Assembly: GCF_001625695.1 (NCBI RefSeq)
Contig: NZ_AUXY01000077.1
Coordinates: forward strand, 1 to 42,725
Length of the DNA: 42,725 nt
Direction of reading: 5' to 3'
Source: Pseudoalteromonas luteoviolacea H33-S
GTDB lineage: Bacteria; Pseudomonadota; Gammaproteobacteria; Enterobacterales; Alteromonadaceae
Each line of letters begins with the position of its first letter. The first letter of the stretch is position 1. Below the pieces are notes generated by a model. It had not been told where the DNA came from. It ran no database searches and saw only the letters and a program-made list of their open reading frames with translations. The position numbers and the translations under genes are program-made. Of this stretch, positions 35,980 to 42,725 are shown in pieces.

Positions 35980-37092
35980 TTAAGCCGTTGCGGGTATGCG
36001 CGCGTGCTGCTGGGCAGGGCGTAAATCAGTTAAATGGAAGTATCCGCCGAAACCGTGCAAATAAAGTGTAGGGCGGTGGCCAAACTGCAAAGTGGCTTGA
36101 GTGCGGGTTTTGTAGGGCGTTGTTTGGCCTTTAATAAGCACCTCGGTACCCACTGGATACGTGTTATTCCAGTGTGCAATCTGCTGCTGCGGCGTAACGC
36201 CTACTTGATTATTGGATGGTGTTTTTACGGTGCTTTGTTGCAATGGCTTCACAAACTGTTTTTCAATGGTTTGCACTAATTTAGTGAGCACCTTTTTTGG
36301 CCCAAGCTCTACAAAGTCCATATCACCTTGTGAGAGCAAATATTCAACGCTTTTAGTCCACTGCACAGGTTGGGTAATTTGCGCTATTAAGTGCTGAGCG
36401 ATATCTGCATGGTGATAAGGCTGTGCTGTGACGTTAGCAATCACAGGTGTTTGCAAAGTGTTAAACTCAAAGCCTTGAATAAATTCAGCAAACTCAGTTT
36501 GCGCAGGGGTCATATAGCGAGAATGAAAGGCACCACTGGTATTGAGTTTGATAAAGCGACCACCTAGCTGCTCAATACAAGCTTGGCTTCGGTTAATGCC
36601 TTCTGCAAGCCCTGAGATCACGATTTGGTCTGGCGCATTCAAATTGGCAATATCAATGGTGTTTAAGTTGTTCTCTGTCAGTGCCTTATTTAAGTCAAAT
36701 TCGCTGACATTCAGCACAGCGGCCATGGCGCCGGAGGCGGCTTTGCTCATGAGCTCACCGCGCTTTTGTACCAGCTTTAACCCAGTTTCAAAACTGATTG
36801 CACCTGCGGCAAATAATGCAGCGTATTCCCCCAAGCTGTGGCCTGCCAAATAGTCTGCAGCTCCCTGTTGTTTTTGCTGTTGTAAAAAAGCGAGGGCACT
36901 GACGACATAAAGCGCAGGCTGAGTAAATTGAGTGTGATTAAGCTGCTTGTTGGGATCTGCCAAGCACAGCTCGCAGATTGAGTAACCAAGCAAGTCACTG
37001 GCTTGCTCAACATACGCAGGAAACTCAGCAAAAAGCGGTTTGCCCATACCGACGTATTGTGATCCTTGTCCCGGAAATATGTATGTTTTCAT
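35980..37092 (-). CDS. Discrete trans-acyltransferase (malonyl-CoA:ACP)
   Basis: 370 residues. Residues 1-285 form a FabD-type acyltransferase: FPGQGSQ at 6-12, active-site GHSLGE with Ser86, Arg111 in QKRGELM, and catalytic His190 in GAFHSRY. It would load malonyl units onto the ACPs of the synthase, which lacks its own AT domains. The last 80 or so residues (PVGTEVLIKG..., then YLHGFGGYFHLTDL) are an extension beyond FabD; similar tails occur on some trans-AT acyltransferases but their role is unclear. The ATG follows GGAG at the right distance and 14 bases after the PfaD stop, so the two are co-translated. No second AT or hydrolase is present. Confidence 0.93.
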   Translation of the reverse strand: MKTYIFPGQGSQYVGMGKPLFAEFPAYVEQASDLLGYSICELCLADPNKQLNHTQFTQPALYVVSALAFLQQQKQQGAADYLAGHSLGEYAALFAAGAISFETGLKLVQKRGELMSKAASGAMAAVLNVSEFDLNKALTENNLNTIDIANLNAPDQIVISGLAEGINRSQACIEQLGGRFIKLNTSGAFHSRYMTPAQTEFAEFIQGFEFNTLQTPVIANVTAQPYHHADIAQHLIAQITQPVQWTKSVEYLLSQGDMDFVELGPKKVLTKLVQTIEKQFVKPLQQSTVKTPSNNQVGVTPQQQIAHWNNTYPVGTEVLIKGQTTPYKTRTQATLQFGHRPTLYLHGFGGYFHLTDLRPAQQHARIPATA

Positions 37093-37106
37093 ATCTACTC
37101 CGTTTT

Positions 37107-38615
37107 TTATTTGTAAGCGAGGTTAGCTGCCAGCAGTTGTTGCATCTTGGCATTCATTAATTCAGCGGTGCCTTGCATCAGTTTGTCGGCAATTTTATCA
37201 ACGTGACGGTTCTGCCATGGTTCGAGCTCTGTGCCTTTGACCCATTGATTAAATGCACCAAGAGCAGGGCCAGTGTGCACTTGAAAGTTCACCCGCATTT
37301 GCTCATCGCCGCTAAATGCCAGCTTCATGCTGTGGGTAAAGTACCAGCGAAACACGCGGGCCATTTTATATTTACCGTCTTTTTCGGCGCGCTCTACGTC
37401 GTGTGGGCGCTTAGATGCAAGCAAGTAGTCTTTGGTTTGTTGCCAGATATCGTCAAAGCTCATGTTGAAGTACTTATCTTGTAGCTGTGCTTGTGTTCTT
37501 TGTGGTAGGGCGTCGAGCGAGTCATATTGCTGATAAAGCTGAAACAACTTGTTGGCACGCGCCGCAAAAAAGCTGCCTTTTTTCAGTACCTGCACCTTGG
37601 CACCGGATTCAAACATATCGCCAGCGGGCGCATACTCAGTGTCTTGCACATTGATGTGTTGCAGCATGTTTTTGACGGTATCGGATGTACCTGCTTCGAC
37701 GGTGCATTGGTTGATAGAGCCCGTGAGAATAAAGTCTGCGCCCATCATAAAAGCGGCTGCGGCAGCACTTGGCGTGCCAATGCCGCCACCAAGCCCTATT
37801 CGCGGTGAATGCAAAAAGCCAAACTCAGCGACTTTTTGGTCCCGTAAGCTCTGGATTGCGGGCAGTAAAACACAGGGAAGGCCTCTGTCTGTATGGCCGC
37901 CTGAGTCAGCCTCGACACAGATGTCGTCACACATAAAAATGGATTGGCTTAATTTGGCTTGCTCAGCCGTGACTTTGTGCTCATCAAGTAGTTGTTGGAC
38001 GATTTGCTTAGGTGCTGGGCTTAAAAAGTTATTAGCAACTTCTGGGCGAGAGAGTTTGGCGATCAGTTTATTGTGGGAGCGCACATTACCTTGCTCATCT
38101 TGGTATAAACCCTGTAAGCGATACAGTACCAGAGCGGGTGTAATACGAATAAACGCGGCGGCTTCAATACACTTTATACCATATTGGAGGTAGAGCTCTA
38201 CGGTGGCAAGCTCGGTATCTGGCGAGTCTAAATTTGCCACTAGATTCATCCCATATGCTTGGCCATGTGTCAGCTTACTTTGAATATGAACGATGTCTTG
38301 CTCTATGTCTTTTAGTTGTCTACCACCTGTGCCTAAAAAGCCCATTACGCCTGCATTTGCAAGTGCAATAACTAATTCTTTAGAGGCAATACCACGATAC
38401 ATGCCGCCTGCCAAATAAGCATATTTGAGACCATAGTCCTTGCGAAAATTGGCACAGCCAAGGTTGTTTGGTGAAATCTTGGCTAAGTCGAAGCTGTTTG
38501 TGACTTTAGTACTTTGTTGGTTTTTGTTGTTATGTTTTTGTTCACAAACGACACCAGTTAACTGGACGTTTTCATGATCTATAGCGTGCTGCATACCATT
38601 TCCAAGCGGGATCAT
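37107..38615 (-). CDS. PfaD-type trans-acting enoyl reductase (FMN)
   Basis: About 502 residues; from ATG 38615 or, more likely by its ribosome site (GGAAATGGT), from the in-frame ATG 38594. PfaD-family features: YLAGGMYRGIAS, GMNLVANLDSP, GFLHSPRIGLGGGIGTPSAAAAAFMMGADFILTGS, a flavin-binding 2-nitropropane-dioxygenase-like TIM barrel, and the closing DKIADKLMQG region. In trans-AT systems PfaD homologues reduce enoyl thioesters on the synthase; here the only DH is in module 1, so the methyl-branched enoyl there is the obvious substrate. It is the first gene of the four-gene core operon. The divergent intergenic region upstream (38616-38865) should hold the promoter. Confidence 0.93.
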   Translation of the reverse strand: MIPLGNGMQHAIDHENVQLTGVVCEQKHNNKNQQSTKVTNSFDLAKISPNNLGCANFRKDYGLKYAYLAGGMYRGIASKELVIALANAGVMGFLGTGGRQLKDIEQDIVHIQSKLTHGQAYGMNLVANLDSPDTELATVELYLQYGIKCIEAAAFIRITPALVLYRLQGLYQDEQGNVRSHNKLIAKLSRPEVANNFLSPAPKQIVQQLLDEHKVTAEQAKLSQSIFMCDDICVEADSGGHTDRGLPCVLLPAIQSLRDQKVAEFGFLHSPRIGLGGGIGTPSAAAAAFMMGADFILTGSINQCTVEAGTSDTVKNMLQHINVQDTEYAPAGDMFESGAKVQVLKKGSFFAARANKLFQLYQQYDSLDALPQRTQAQLQDKYFNMSFDDIWQQTKDYLLASKRPHDVERAEKDGKYKMARVFRWYFTHSMKLAFSGDEQMRVNFQVHTGPALGAFNQWVKGTELEPWQNRHVDKIADKLMQGTAELMNAKMQQLLAANLAYK

Positions 38616-38865
38616 CTTAGTTATAACGCATGGTGGTACATAATTATGAAAGCAAAATGGAGGAATAAATTTTATTTTTATAATACTAGTTTATTAGTTT
38701 GTATTTTGATCAGCGCGTTATTCAGCACTTTTTAAGGAGTTTTAGTATTTAATCTACTTTTAAAGGTTGGTTAGTTACTAAGTTATGTTTTTTCGTGCAT
38801 TTTATGCAACTAAATTATTCTGTTTTTGATGTGGACTGATTAGCAAAAGTTTTAAGGATTGCAGT
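38616..38865. other. Promoter region between the biosynthetic operon and the M23 gene
   Basis: AT-rich, no gene. It must hold the promoter for the PfaD-AT-carbamoyltransferase-synthase operon on the minus strand and that of the M23 gene on the + strand. The ribosome site of the latter is AAGGA at 38854-38858. No operator could be defined by eye. Confidence 0.5.
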
Positions 38866-39378
38866 GTGAGGTTTCTAAAGTATTTACTCTTTGTTGTGAC
38901 TTTCATCATTCTAATTGGTTTGTCACTGCCCGAGAAATTGCACATACCGGTTCGTGGTGCAAGTGTTCATGATTGGCATCAAGAGACTTTTTGGTACGAA
39001 CCGTGGGGGAGTTCGGGCGTGCACAAAGGCATAGATATTTTTGGGAAAAAAGGTACTGATGTGTTGTCGGCATCCGGCGGCGTTGTTTTATTTTCAGGAC
39101 AGTTCAATAAAGGCGGCAAAGTGGTGATTGTGCTCGGCCCTAAATGGCGCATTCATTATTATGCGCACCTAGAGAGTGTTATAACCCATGCTGGTCAGTG
39201 GCTAAGTTCAGGTCAACCCATTGGGACTTTGGGCGATACAGGCAACGCCAAAGGCAAACCTGCTCACGTACATTATTCTATTTTGTCACTTATCCCGCTA
39301 CCTTGGCTTGTAACACTTGAAACCCAAGGGTGGAAAAAAATGTTTTATTTAGATCCAAGTAAAGTTTTGGTGGAGTGA
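38866..39378 (+). CDS. M23-family membrane-anchored peptidase (LytM-like)
   Basis: 170 residues, start GTG 38866 (AAGGA at 38854-38858, 7 bases upstream). An N-terminal hydrophobic segment (about 4-21) anchors or exports it. The zinc-site residues of M23 endopeptidases are present: H53-x3-D57 in GVHKGID, and H134-x-H136 in PAHVHYS, with the YYAHLE strand at about 98-103 and the GTLGDTGNAKG loop. Such enzymes cut peptidoglycan cross-bridges or act as regulators of amidases. At 170 residues it is short, essentially the catalytic domain only. It ends 1 base from the integron integrase gene, which runs towards it. Confidence 0.9.
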   Translation: MRFLKYLLFVVTFIILIGLSLPEKLHIPVRGASVHDWHQETFWYEPWGSSGVHKGIDIFGKKGTDVLSASGGVVLFSGQFNKGGKVVIVLGPKWRIHYYAHLESVITHAGQWLSSGQPIGTLGDTGNAKGKPAHVHYSILSLIPLPWLVTLETQGWKKMFYLDPSKVLVE

Positions 39379-39379
39379 G

Positions 39380-40390
39380 TTATTTTACTTTGCTAAAGGG
39401 CGTTATTTGATCTGTGGCAATTTTACTCAATGGGCTTGTTACTCCTTGCGCGCCTTGTTGGATAACATGAGTATATATTTGTGTTGTTCTAACATCTGTA
39501 TGCCCAAGTTGAGCTTGCACAGTTCGGATATCTGCACCATTTTGAAGTAGGTGAGTGGCAAAAGAATGCCTAAGAGTGTGTGGAGTGACAGGTTTTGTGA
39601 TCTTGCCCCTTGTTGCTGACGTTTTTACCGCTCTTTGAATTTGCCGTGGGTCCAAATGGTGACGGCGAAGTTGTTGTGTTTCAGGGTCGATACTCAATTT
39701 ATGAGAGGGTAGTAAATAATGCCAACCAAGTTGTTTGTTTGCGCTTTTATATTTATCTCTGAGTTTGTGTGGCAACCAGACTCCAGCATATTGCTTGTTT
39801 TGAATATCTCTTTGTAAATATGCACTGACGACTTTGATTTGTTGATGAAGTGGCTCTATGAGGTGAGCGGCAAGTGTAACCACTCGGTTTTTTCCTCCTT
39901 TACTCTGCCATATGCGAATACAATGGTAATCAAAATCAATATCTTGTACTCGTAACCTTAGCACTTCCATCAGCCTTAAACCACTGCCATAAAGCAAAGA
40001 TACTGCCAGTAAATGTTGATGAGGGCAGTGTGTTAGCAGTGCTACGATTTCCCGTTCAGTCAATACAATGGGTAGCTTTTGTTGGCGGTGGCTTTTATTA
40101 AACTTAAGCGATAGGCTCAATGGTTGTTTGATGATCTCTTTATACATATACACAAGTGCATTGAGCGCCTGAGCTTGTGTATTTGCAGCCACGTTTTGTT
40201 GGTTGGCTAGGTGACTTAAAAACTGTTCTACCGCCTCCTCATCAAGTGTTTTTGGGTGCAATAAATTATGAAATCGAATAAAGGCAGTTATCCAATAGAG
40301 ATAACATGAAATAGTACTTTTGGCATATCTTTGCGTATACATATGTTCCTGAATCATGGATAAAAATGGTGATTTCATATGCAGTTCCAT
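39380..40390 (-). CDS. intI: Integron integrase IntI
   Basis: 336 residues (ATG 40390; the in-frame ATG 40378 has a better-placed GGA ribosome site). It is a tyrosine recombinase with Arg139 in SGLRLMEV, His271-x2-Arg274 in HTLRH, His297 in LGH and nucleophile Tyr306 in IYTHV. The stretch about 203-240, between the core strands and the HTLRH box, is the extra domain found only in integron integrases and needed to bind folded attC sites. It is oriented away from a series of attC-bearing cassettes, the normal layout. The LexA-type box upstream suggests SOS control. The gene appears intact; no frameshift is seen. Confidence 0.96.
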   Translation of the reverse strand: MELHMKSPFLSMIQEHMYTQRYAKSTISCYLYWITAFIRFHNLLHPKTLDEEAVEQFLSHLANQQNVAANTQAQALNALVYMYKEIIKQPLSLSLKFNKSHRQQKLPIVLTEREIVALLTHCPHQHLLAVSLLYGSGLRLMEVLRLRVQDIDFDYHCIRIWQSKGGKNRVVTLAAHLIEPLHQQIKVVSAYLQRDIQNKQYAGVWLPHKLRDKYKSANKQLGWHYLLPSHKLSIDPETQQLRRHHLDPRQIQRAVKTSATRGKITKPVTPHTLRHSFATHLLQNGADIRTVQAQLGHTDVRTTQIYTHVIQQGAQGVTSPLSKIATDQITPFSKVK

Positions 40391-40404
40391 TTTAAATTAT
40401 TTAT

Positions 40405-40420
40405 ATGTATATATATACAG
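40405..40420 (-). promoter_or_regulatory. LexA-type SOS box upstream of intI
   Basis: On the minus strand the sequence is CTGT-ATATATAT-ACAT, one base off the gammaproteobacterial LexA consensus CTGT-N8-ACAG. It ends 15 bases upstream of the intI ATG. SOS control of integron integrases through such boxes is established in other integrons; here it is predicted. Confidence 0.7.
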
Positions 40421-40542
40421 TGCTCAGTATTTGTCAAATATCACTGTTATACGACAAGTGACATATTTTAACCATTTCTAATCTGGTGACATTTGCCTAA
40501 CTTATTGTTATGGTTAAGGGTATTAAAGTGCGTATTTGAAAA

Positions 40543-40609
40543 GCTGTTGTTATGCGGCAGACATTACGCTGTTGTTATGCGACATTTGTCGTAGATAAAA
40601 ATGTTATGT
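40543..40609 (+). other. attI-like integrase-binding region
   Basis: Two exact 14-base copies of GCTGTTGTTATGCG, at 40543-40556 and 40568-40581 (25-base period), sit between intI and the first cassette, as direct repeats do in attI sites. The crossover point is placed at G40603/T40604, because GTTATGT (40603-40609) is the exact complement of R'' (ACATAAC) in the first attC, as cassette ends should be. Confidence 0.7.
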
Positions 40610-40628
40610 TTACAAGAAGGTGTCACTG

Positions 40629-41003
40629 ATGGTTATAAAATTAAATGGAGTCACTTCCGTTGGCAATGGTGGTGATGGTATTCGCATTGAGGGAGATGTT
40701 GAGCTTGAAGGTAATAATATTCACACTGCAAATAATGGCGGGCAAGGAATAAATATTATTAAGCATGCTGACCTAATGAAACAATTTGGGTTACCGACCG
40801 ATACAGATCCCAAAGAACTTGCAGAATTACTTATTGCAGTTCGTAACGCTCCAAATGAGGATAAGCAAAAGGTAATTGAAAATAATAGCCTTTGGGGAAA
40901 ATTCTCTGTAGGTGCTTTAAATAGCACAACATTAATTTCAAATTTAATTAATATTGCAAGTAACCCTCAAACAATGCAGGTTGTTGCTTCTCTATTAAAG
41001 TAA
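40629..41003 (+). CDS. Integron cassette 1 protein, unknown function
   Basis: 124 residues from ATG 40629, set by AGAAGG at 40615-40620; the frame is also open at GTG 40620, which overlaps that site. The N-terminal 45 residues have Gly/Asn-rich, regularly spaced hydrophobic residues (GNGGDGIRIEGDVELEGN) of the sort that form a short beta-helix or beta-solenoid turn. The rest is helical (PKELAELLIAVRN, then LISNLINIASN). No signal peptide. I recognise no family. It is alone in a 486-base cassette (40604-41089) ending in an attC. Confidence 0.7.
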   Translation: MVIKLNGVTSVGNGGDGIRIEGDVELEGNNIHTANNGGQGINIIKHADLMKQFGLPTDTDPKELAELLIAVRNAPNEDKQKVIENNSLWGKFSVGALNSTTLISNLINIASNPQTMQVVASLLK

Positions 41004-41095
41004 ACATAACAAGTTGCTTAAATGGAAAAATAACAGTTGGCCATCGCTTCGCGATTATAGCCAACCATTATTTTCCACTTAGCAAGGCGTTAGGT
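41004..41095 (+). other. attC site of cassette 1
   Basis: R'' ACATAAC (41004-41010) and R' GTTAGGT (41089-41095), with crossover G41089/T41090. The central arms TGGAAAAATAA...AGTTGGC and AGCCAACCATTATTTTCC are near-perfect inverted complements, as in folded attC hairpins; length about 92 bases. Confidence 0.9.
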
Positions 41096-41099
41096 AACC

Positions 41100-41435
41100 A
41101 TGAGAGTTTTGAGCAAAATTTTATTTTCCCTTCTTTTTGCCTACCTATCGGTATTGCTGTTAGTTGTAGGCTGGGAATATTACATGCTCGGAATTATAGA
41201 GCAGCCGAAAATGATTGAAGAATATAGGTTCGGATCTGAAGCAATGGTGTCAAATGGTGGAATGAAATATAAAACACACCAAGCATATGTTGCGCATAGC
41301 TTGAAGTTTGTTCTCATTGCACTAACCTCCATTTTAGCTGGTCTATCAGTTCTAAAGTTCGCAAAAAAGAACAGTGTTTGGAAAGCTAATGCAATATTTG
41401 TGTTATCTATCGTGGTTCTGTTTATGTCGGGGTAG
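41100..41435 (+). CDS. Integron cassette 2 protein, membrane protein of unknown function
   Basis: 111 residues with three hydrophobic segments: about 6-26, 68-86 and 92-109. A polar stretch (about 32-63) containing SNGGMKYKTHQAYV lies between the first two, so it would be exposed. The start codon is only 11 bases into the cassette, as is usual for cassette genes; a clear ribosome site is not visible, so translation may rely on upstream coupling or leaderless initiation. No family recognised. Cassette size 447 bases (41090-41536). Confidence 0.65.
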   Translation: MRVLSKILFSLLFAYLSVLLLVVGWEYYMLGIIEQPKMIEEYRFGSEAMVSNGGMKYKTHQAYVAHSLKFVLIALTSILAGLSVLKFAKKNSVWKANAIFVLSIVVLFMSG

Positions 41436-41441
41436 TTGGTT

Positions 41442-41542
41442 ACCTAACAAATTGTTTAAAATGGACGCCTTACTGCTTGGCTGGCGCTCATTCTTCGCTC
41501 ATTTTAGCCAAGCGTAATCCGCCCATTAACAGGGCGTTAGTT
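41442..41542 (+). other. attC site of cassette 2
   Basis: R'' ACCTAAC (41442-41448) is the exact complement of this cassette's own 5' end GTTAGGT (41089-41095). R' is GTTAGTT (41536-41542), crossover G41536/T41537. Inner arms GCTTGGCT and AGCCAAGC are complementary; length about 101 bases. Confidence 0.92.
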
Positions 41543-41565
41543 GCTAGAGATAAACCGTAAATTTA

Positions 41566-42039
41566 ATGATCATTAAACCATCAAAAATTCTTGTGAGCTT
41601 ATTATCATTTATGCTTATATTTGCCGCTTGCACAATGGCTTATTTTGCTTGGTTCGCACTCATATCGGAACATAAGTTAGTAACGGTCTTTTGCTTTGTA
41701 GGTTCAATAGTACCGATATACATACTTCTATTACTAAAAAATAGCTTTTTCCAGCCCTTAGTTGCCTGTGAGAATGGATTGCGACATCCTGCTTTAAAGA
41801 CGTTTAACTATCAAGGTTTCATACCATGGCAAGATATATCAGACATTGGGTATGGTAAGTTTTCTGCAAATTATATAGTTATAAAATTAAGGCGTGATAA
41901 AGCTAGTGAAAGAAATGTAAAGGAAAAGCTAGTTTCTGGGTTCTCAAACTCTCATTTGCAGCTAAATGTAAGTATTTTCGGTGAATCATCAAGTGACATT
42001 GCAAAAAAGCTTAACAATGCTAAATTTGGTCGTATTTAA
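41566..42039 (+). CDS. Integron cassette 3 protein, membrane-anchored, unknown function
   Basis: 157 residues. Two hydrophobic helices near the N-terminus (about 8-31 and 38-58) are followed by a soluble C-terminal part starting near CENGLRHP. The later IPWQDISDIGYGKF, with an Ile-Pro-Trp-x-Asp-Ile motif, is typical of small PH-like or STM3941-like membrane proteins, an attribution from memory and not firm. The cassette is 617 bases (41537-42153). The start is assigned to the first ATG at 41566; a short leader with AGAGATAAA precedes it, and no strong ribosome site is seen. Confidence 0.65.
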   Translation: MIIKPSKILVSLLSFMLIFAACTMAYFAWFALISEHKLVTVFCFVGSIVPIYILLLLKNSFFQPLVACENGLRHPALKTFNYQGFIPWQDISDIGYGKFSANYIVIKLRRDKASERNVKEKLVSGFSNSHLQLNVSIFGESSSDIAKKLNNAKFGRI

Positions 42040-42050
42040 TTTAATAACGC

Positions 42051-42159
42051 AACTAACAATCTGATTAATCGGACAAATTTTACTGTACCGCTTTTTGCTT
42101 TTCTGCTTCGCAGGCAAAAAACAGCCCAGCAAAATTTGCCAATTATCAGGGCGTTATAA
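42051..42159 (+). other. attC site of cassette 3
   Basis: R'' AACTAAC (42051-42057) is the exact complement of its cassette's 5' end GTTAGTT (41536-41542). R' is GTTATAA (42153-42159), crossover G42153/T42154. Arms around CAAATTTT / AAAATTTG fold; length about 109 bases. Confidence 0.92.
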
Positions 42160-42173
42160 CTACTTTGGAAACT

Positions 42174-42566
42174 ATGAGTAAAGTTCAGGTTCAGGAAGAA
42201 AAGTTAGCTAAATCTTATCAGCGCTTGGATTCGGTAATTGCCCGAAAGTTTTCCGTTTCCTATATGAGTAATGCAAAGTGGGTTAAATTACTCAAGGCTG
42301 TTGCATCATTTGAACAGCGGAGTTATCGAATCACTTATAAGCTGGTTAGTTGTGACCAAGTGAAAACCTCGCATTCAGAGCAATTTGAAGAGCATGTTGA
42401 TGATTATTGGTTTATTGAACCATCTATTTATAAAGAAATTGAGTGGTTAGAGTTTATGCTTGACGAACACAACAACGTACAAAGCTTAATTGAACACCTT
42501 TCTGCCATTGCTAAGTTTCCAATTACACAAACTCCTACAGGATATAAGGTTTTGGGGTATACGTAG
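42174..42566 (+). CDS. Integron cassette 4 protein, unknown function (possibly DUF6678-like)
   Basis: 130 residues from ATG 42174, with GGAA just upstream; the frame is also open from TTG 42165. It is soluble, with no signal peptide. The N-terminal part is charged and helical. The middle KWVKLLKAVASFEQRSYRI and the later DDYWFIEPSIYKEIEWLEF resemble small cassette proteins of the DUF6678 group, a tentative match from memory. Function unknown. It fills a 508-base cassette (42154-42661); the stop codon lies at the very start of the attC, as is usual. Confidence 0.65.
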   Translation: MSKVQVQEEKLAKSYQRLDSVIARKFSVSYMSNAKWVKLLKAVASFEQRSYRITYKLVSCDQVKTSHSEQFEEHVDDYWFIEPSIYKEIEWLEFMLDEHNNVQSLIEHLSAIAKFPITQTPTGYKVLGYT

Positions 42567-42667
42567 TTATAACAAGCGCCTCAACAAAGGACGCAAAAAG
42601 CTTGGCTTGCGTCACTTCGTTCCTAAGTTTAGCCAAGCATTTTTCGCCTGTTAGGCGGGTGTTGGTA
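42567..42667 (+). other. attC site of cassette 4
   Basis: R'' TTATAAC (42567-42573) is the exact complement of its cassette's 5' end GTTATAA (42153-42159). R' is read as GTTGGTA (42661-42667), with the preceding TTAGGCGGGT typical of an attC right end. Arms GCTTGGCT and AGCCAAGC pair. The array may continue past the window; 42668-42725 shows no gene. Confidence 0.88.
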
Positions 42668-42725
42668 TGACTCCCTCTGTCAAGTTATACACACTGATCC
42701 TTGCCTAACTTTAAGCCATAATTTC

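Noticed and set aside
13976..38615. Naming a specific known product or pathway
   Set aside because: The domain order, threonine code and carbamoyltransferase do not match a compound I can name with confidence, and no search was possible.
40980..42667. Large hairpins between cassette genes as terminators or repeats
   Set aside because: They have R''/R' core sites and complementary arms, so they are attC sites; no separate repeat family is needed.
1..42725. CRISPR arrays, tRNA or rRNA genes, insertion sequences, prophage
   Set aside because: None was recognised: no regularly spaced repeats, no transposase other than the integron integrase, and no structural RNA signature.

Overview
The window looks like a chromosome segment of a marine gammaproteobacterium, most probably Pseudoalteromonas or a close relative. 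This rests on AT-rich intergenic DNA, the style of the proteins (a secreted sphingomyelinase-type enzyme, MerR and LysR regulators), double-glycine leader peptides, and a sedentary-type integron. It is a genus-level guess from reading only.

Layout. (1) 1-1001: two small Cys-containing peptides with double-glycine leaders and a broken third copy. (2) 1279-6922: a secreted neutral sphingomyelinase-like enzyme, a small exported Cys-pair protein, a DUF2306-like/MerR/quinone-reductase-like gene set, an unknown exported protein, an SRPBCC protein and a divergent LysR regulator. (3) 6943-11596, minus strand: a compact five-gene tailoring operon in the order RdgB-like NTPase, cupin protein, SDR, stand-alone condensation enzyme, cytochrome P450. 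The P450 needs a -1 frameshift, at an A AAA AAG heptamer, to gain its haem-binding Cys. (4) 11875-13881: two tandem small exported Cys-pair proteins with near-identical promoters, a GNAT acetyltransferase and an AlkD-like protein. (5) 13976-38615, minus strand: the core of a trans-AT PKS/NRPS cluster, transcribed PfaD-type enoyl reductase, discrete acyltransferase, carbamoyltransferase, then one giant synthase of about 6,700 residues. (6) 38866-39378: an M23 peptidase. (7) 39380-42725: a chromosomal integron with divergent intI, a LexA-type box, an attI-like repeat region and four cassettes, each ending in an attC site.

How it works together. The synthase reads KS-DH-KR-cMT-ACP / KS-KR-ACP / C-A-PCP / KS-KR-ACP / KS-KR-ACP-TD. 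It has no cis-AT domains, so the discrete AT would supply malonyl units and PfaD would act as a trans enoyl reductase. The adenylation pocket (D-F-W-N-I-G-M-V-H-K) matches the threonine code. The terminal reductase predicts release as an aldehyde or alcohol. The carbamoyltransferase, P450, SDR and stand-alone condensation enzyme are the likely tailoring enzymes. The product predicted here is an acyl-Thr-diketide with a methyl branch, hydroxyls and possibly a carbamate. I do not recognise it as a known compound. The starter unit is not encoded in an obvious way.

Main points to follow up: the possible programmed frameshift in the P450, the RdgB/cupin/SDR/C/P450 operon, the GG-leader peptides, the Cys-pair exported proteins, and the SOS-type control of the integron.
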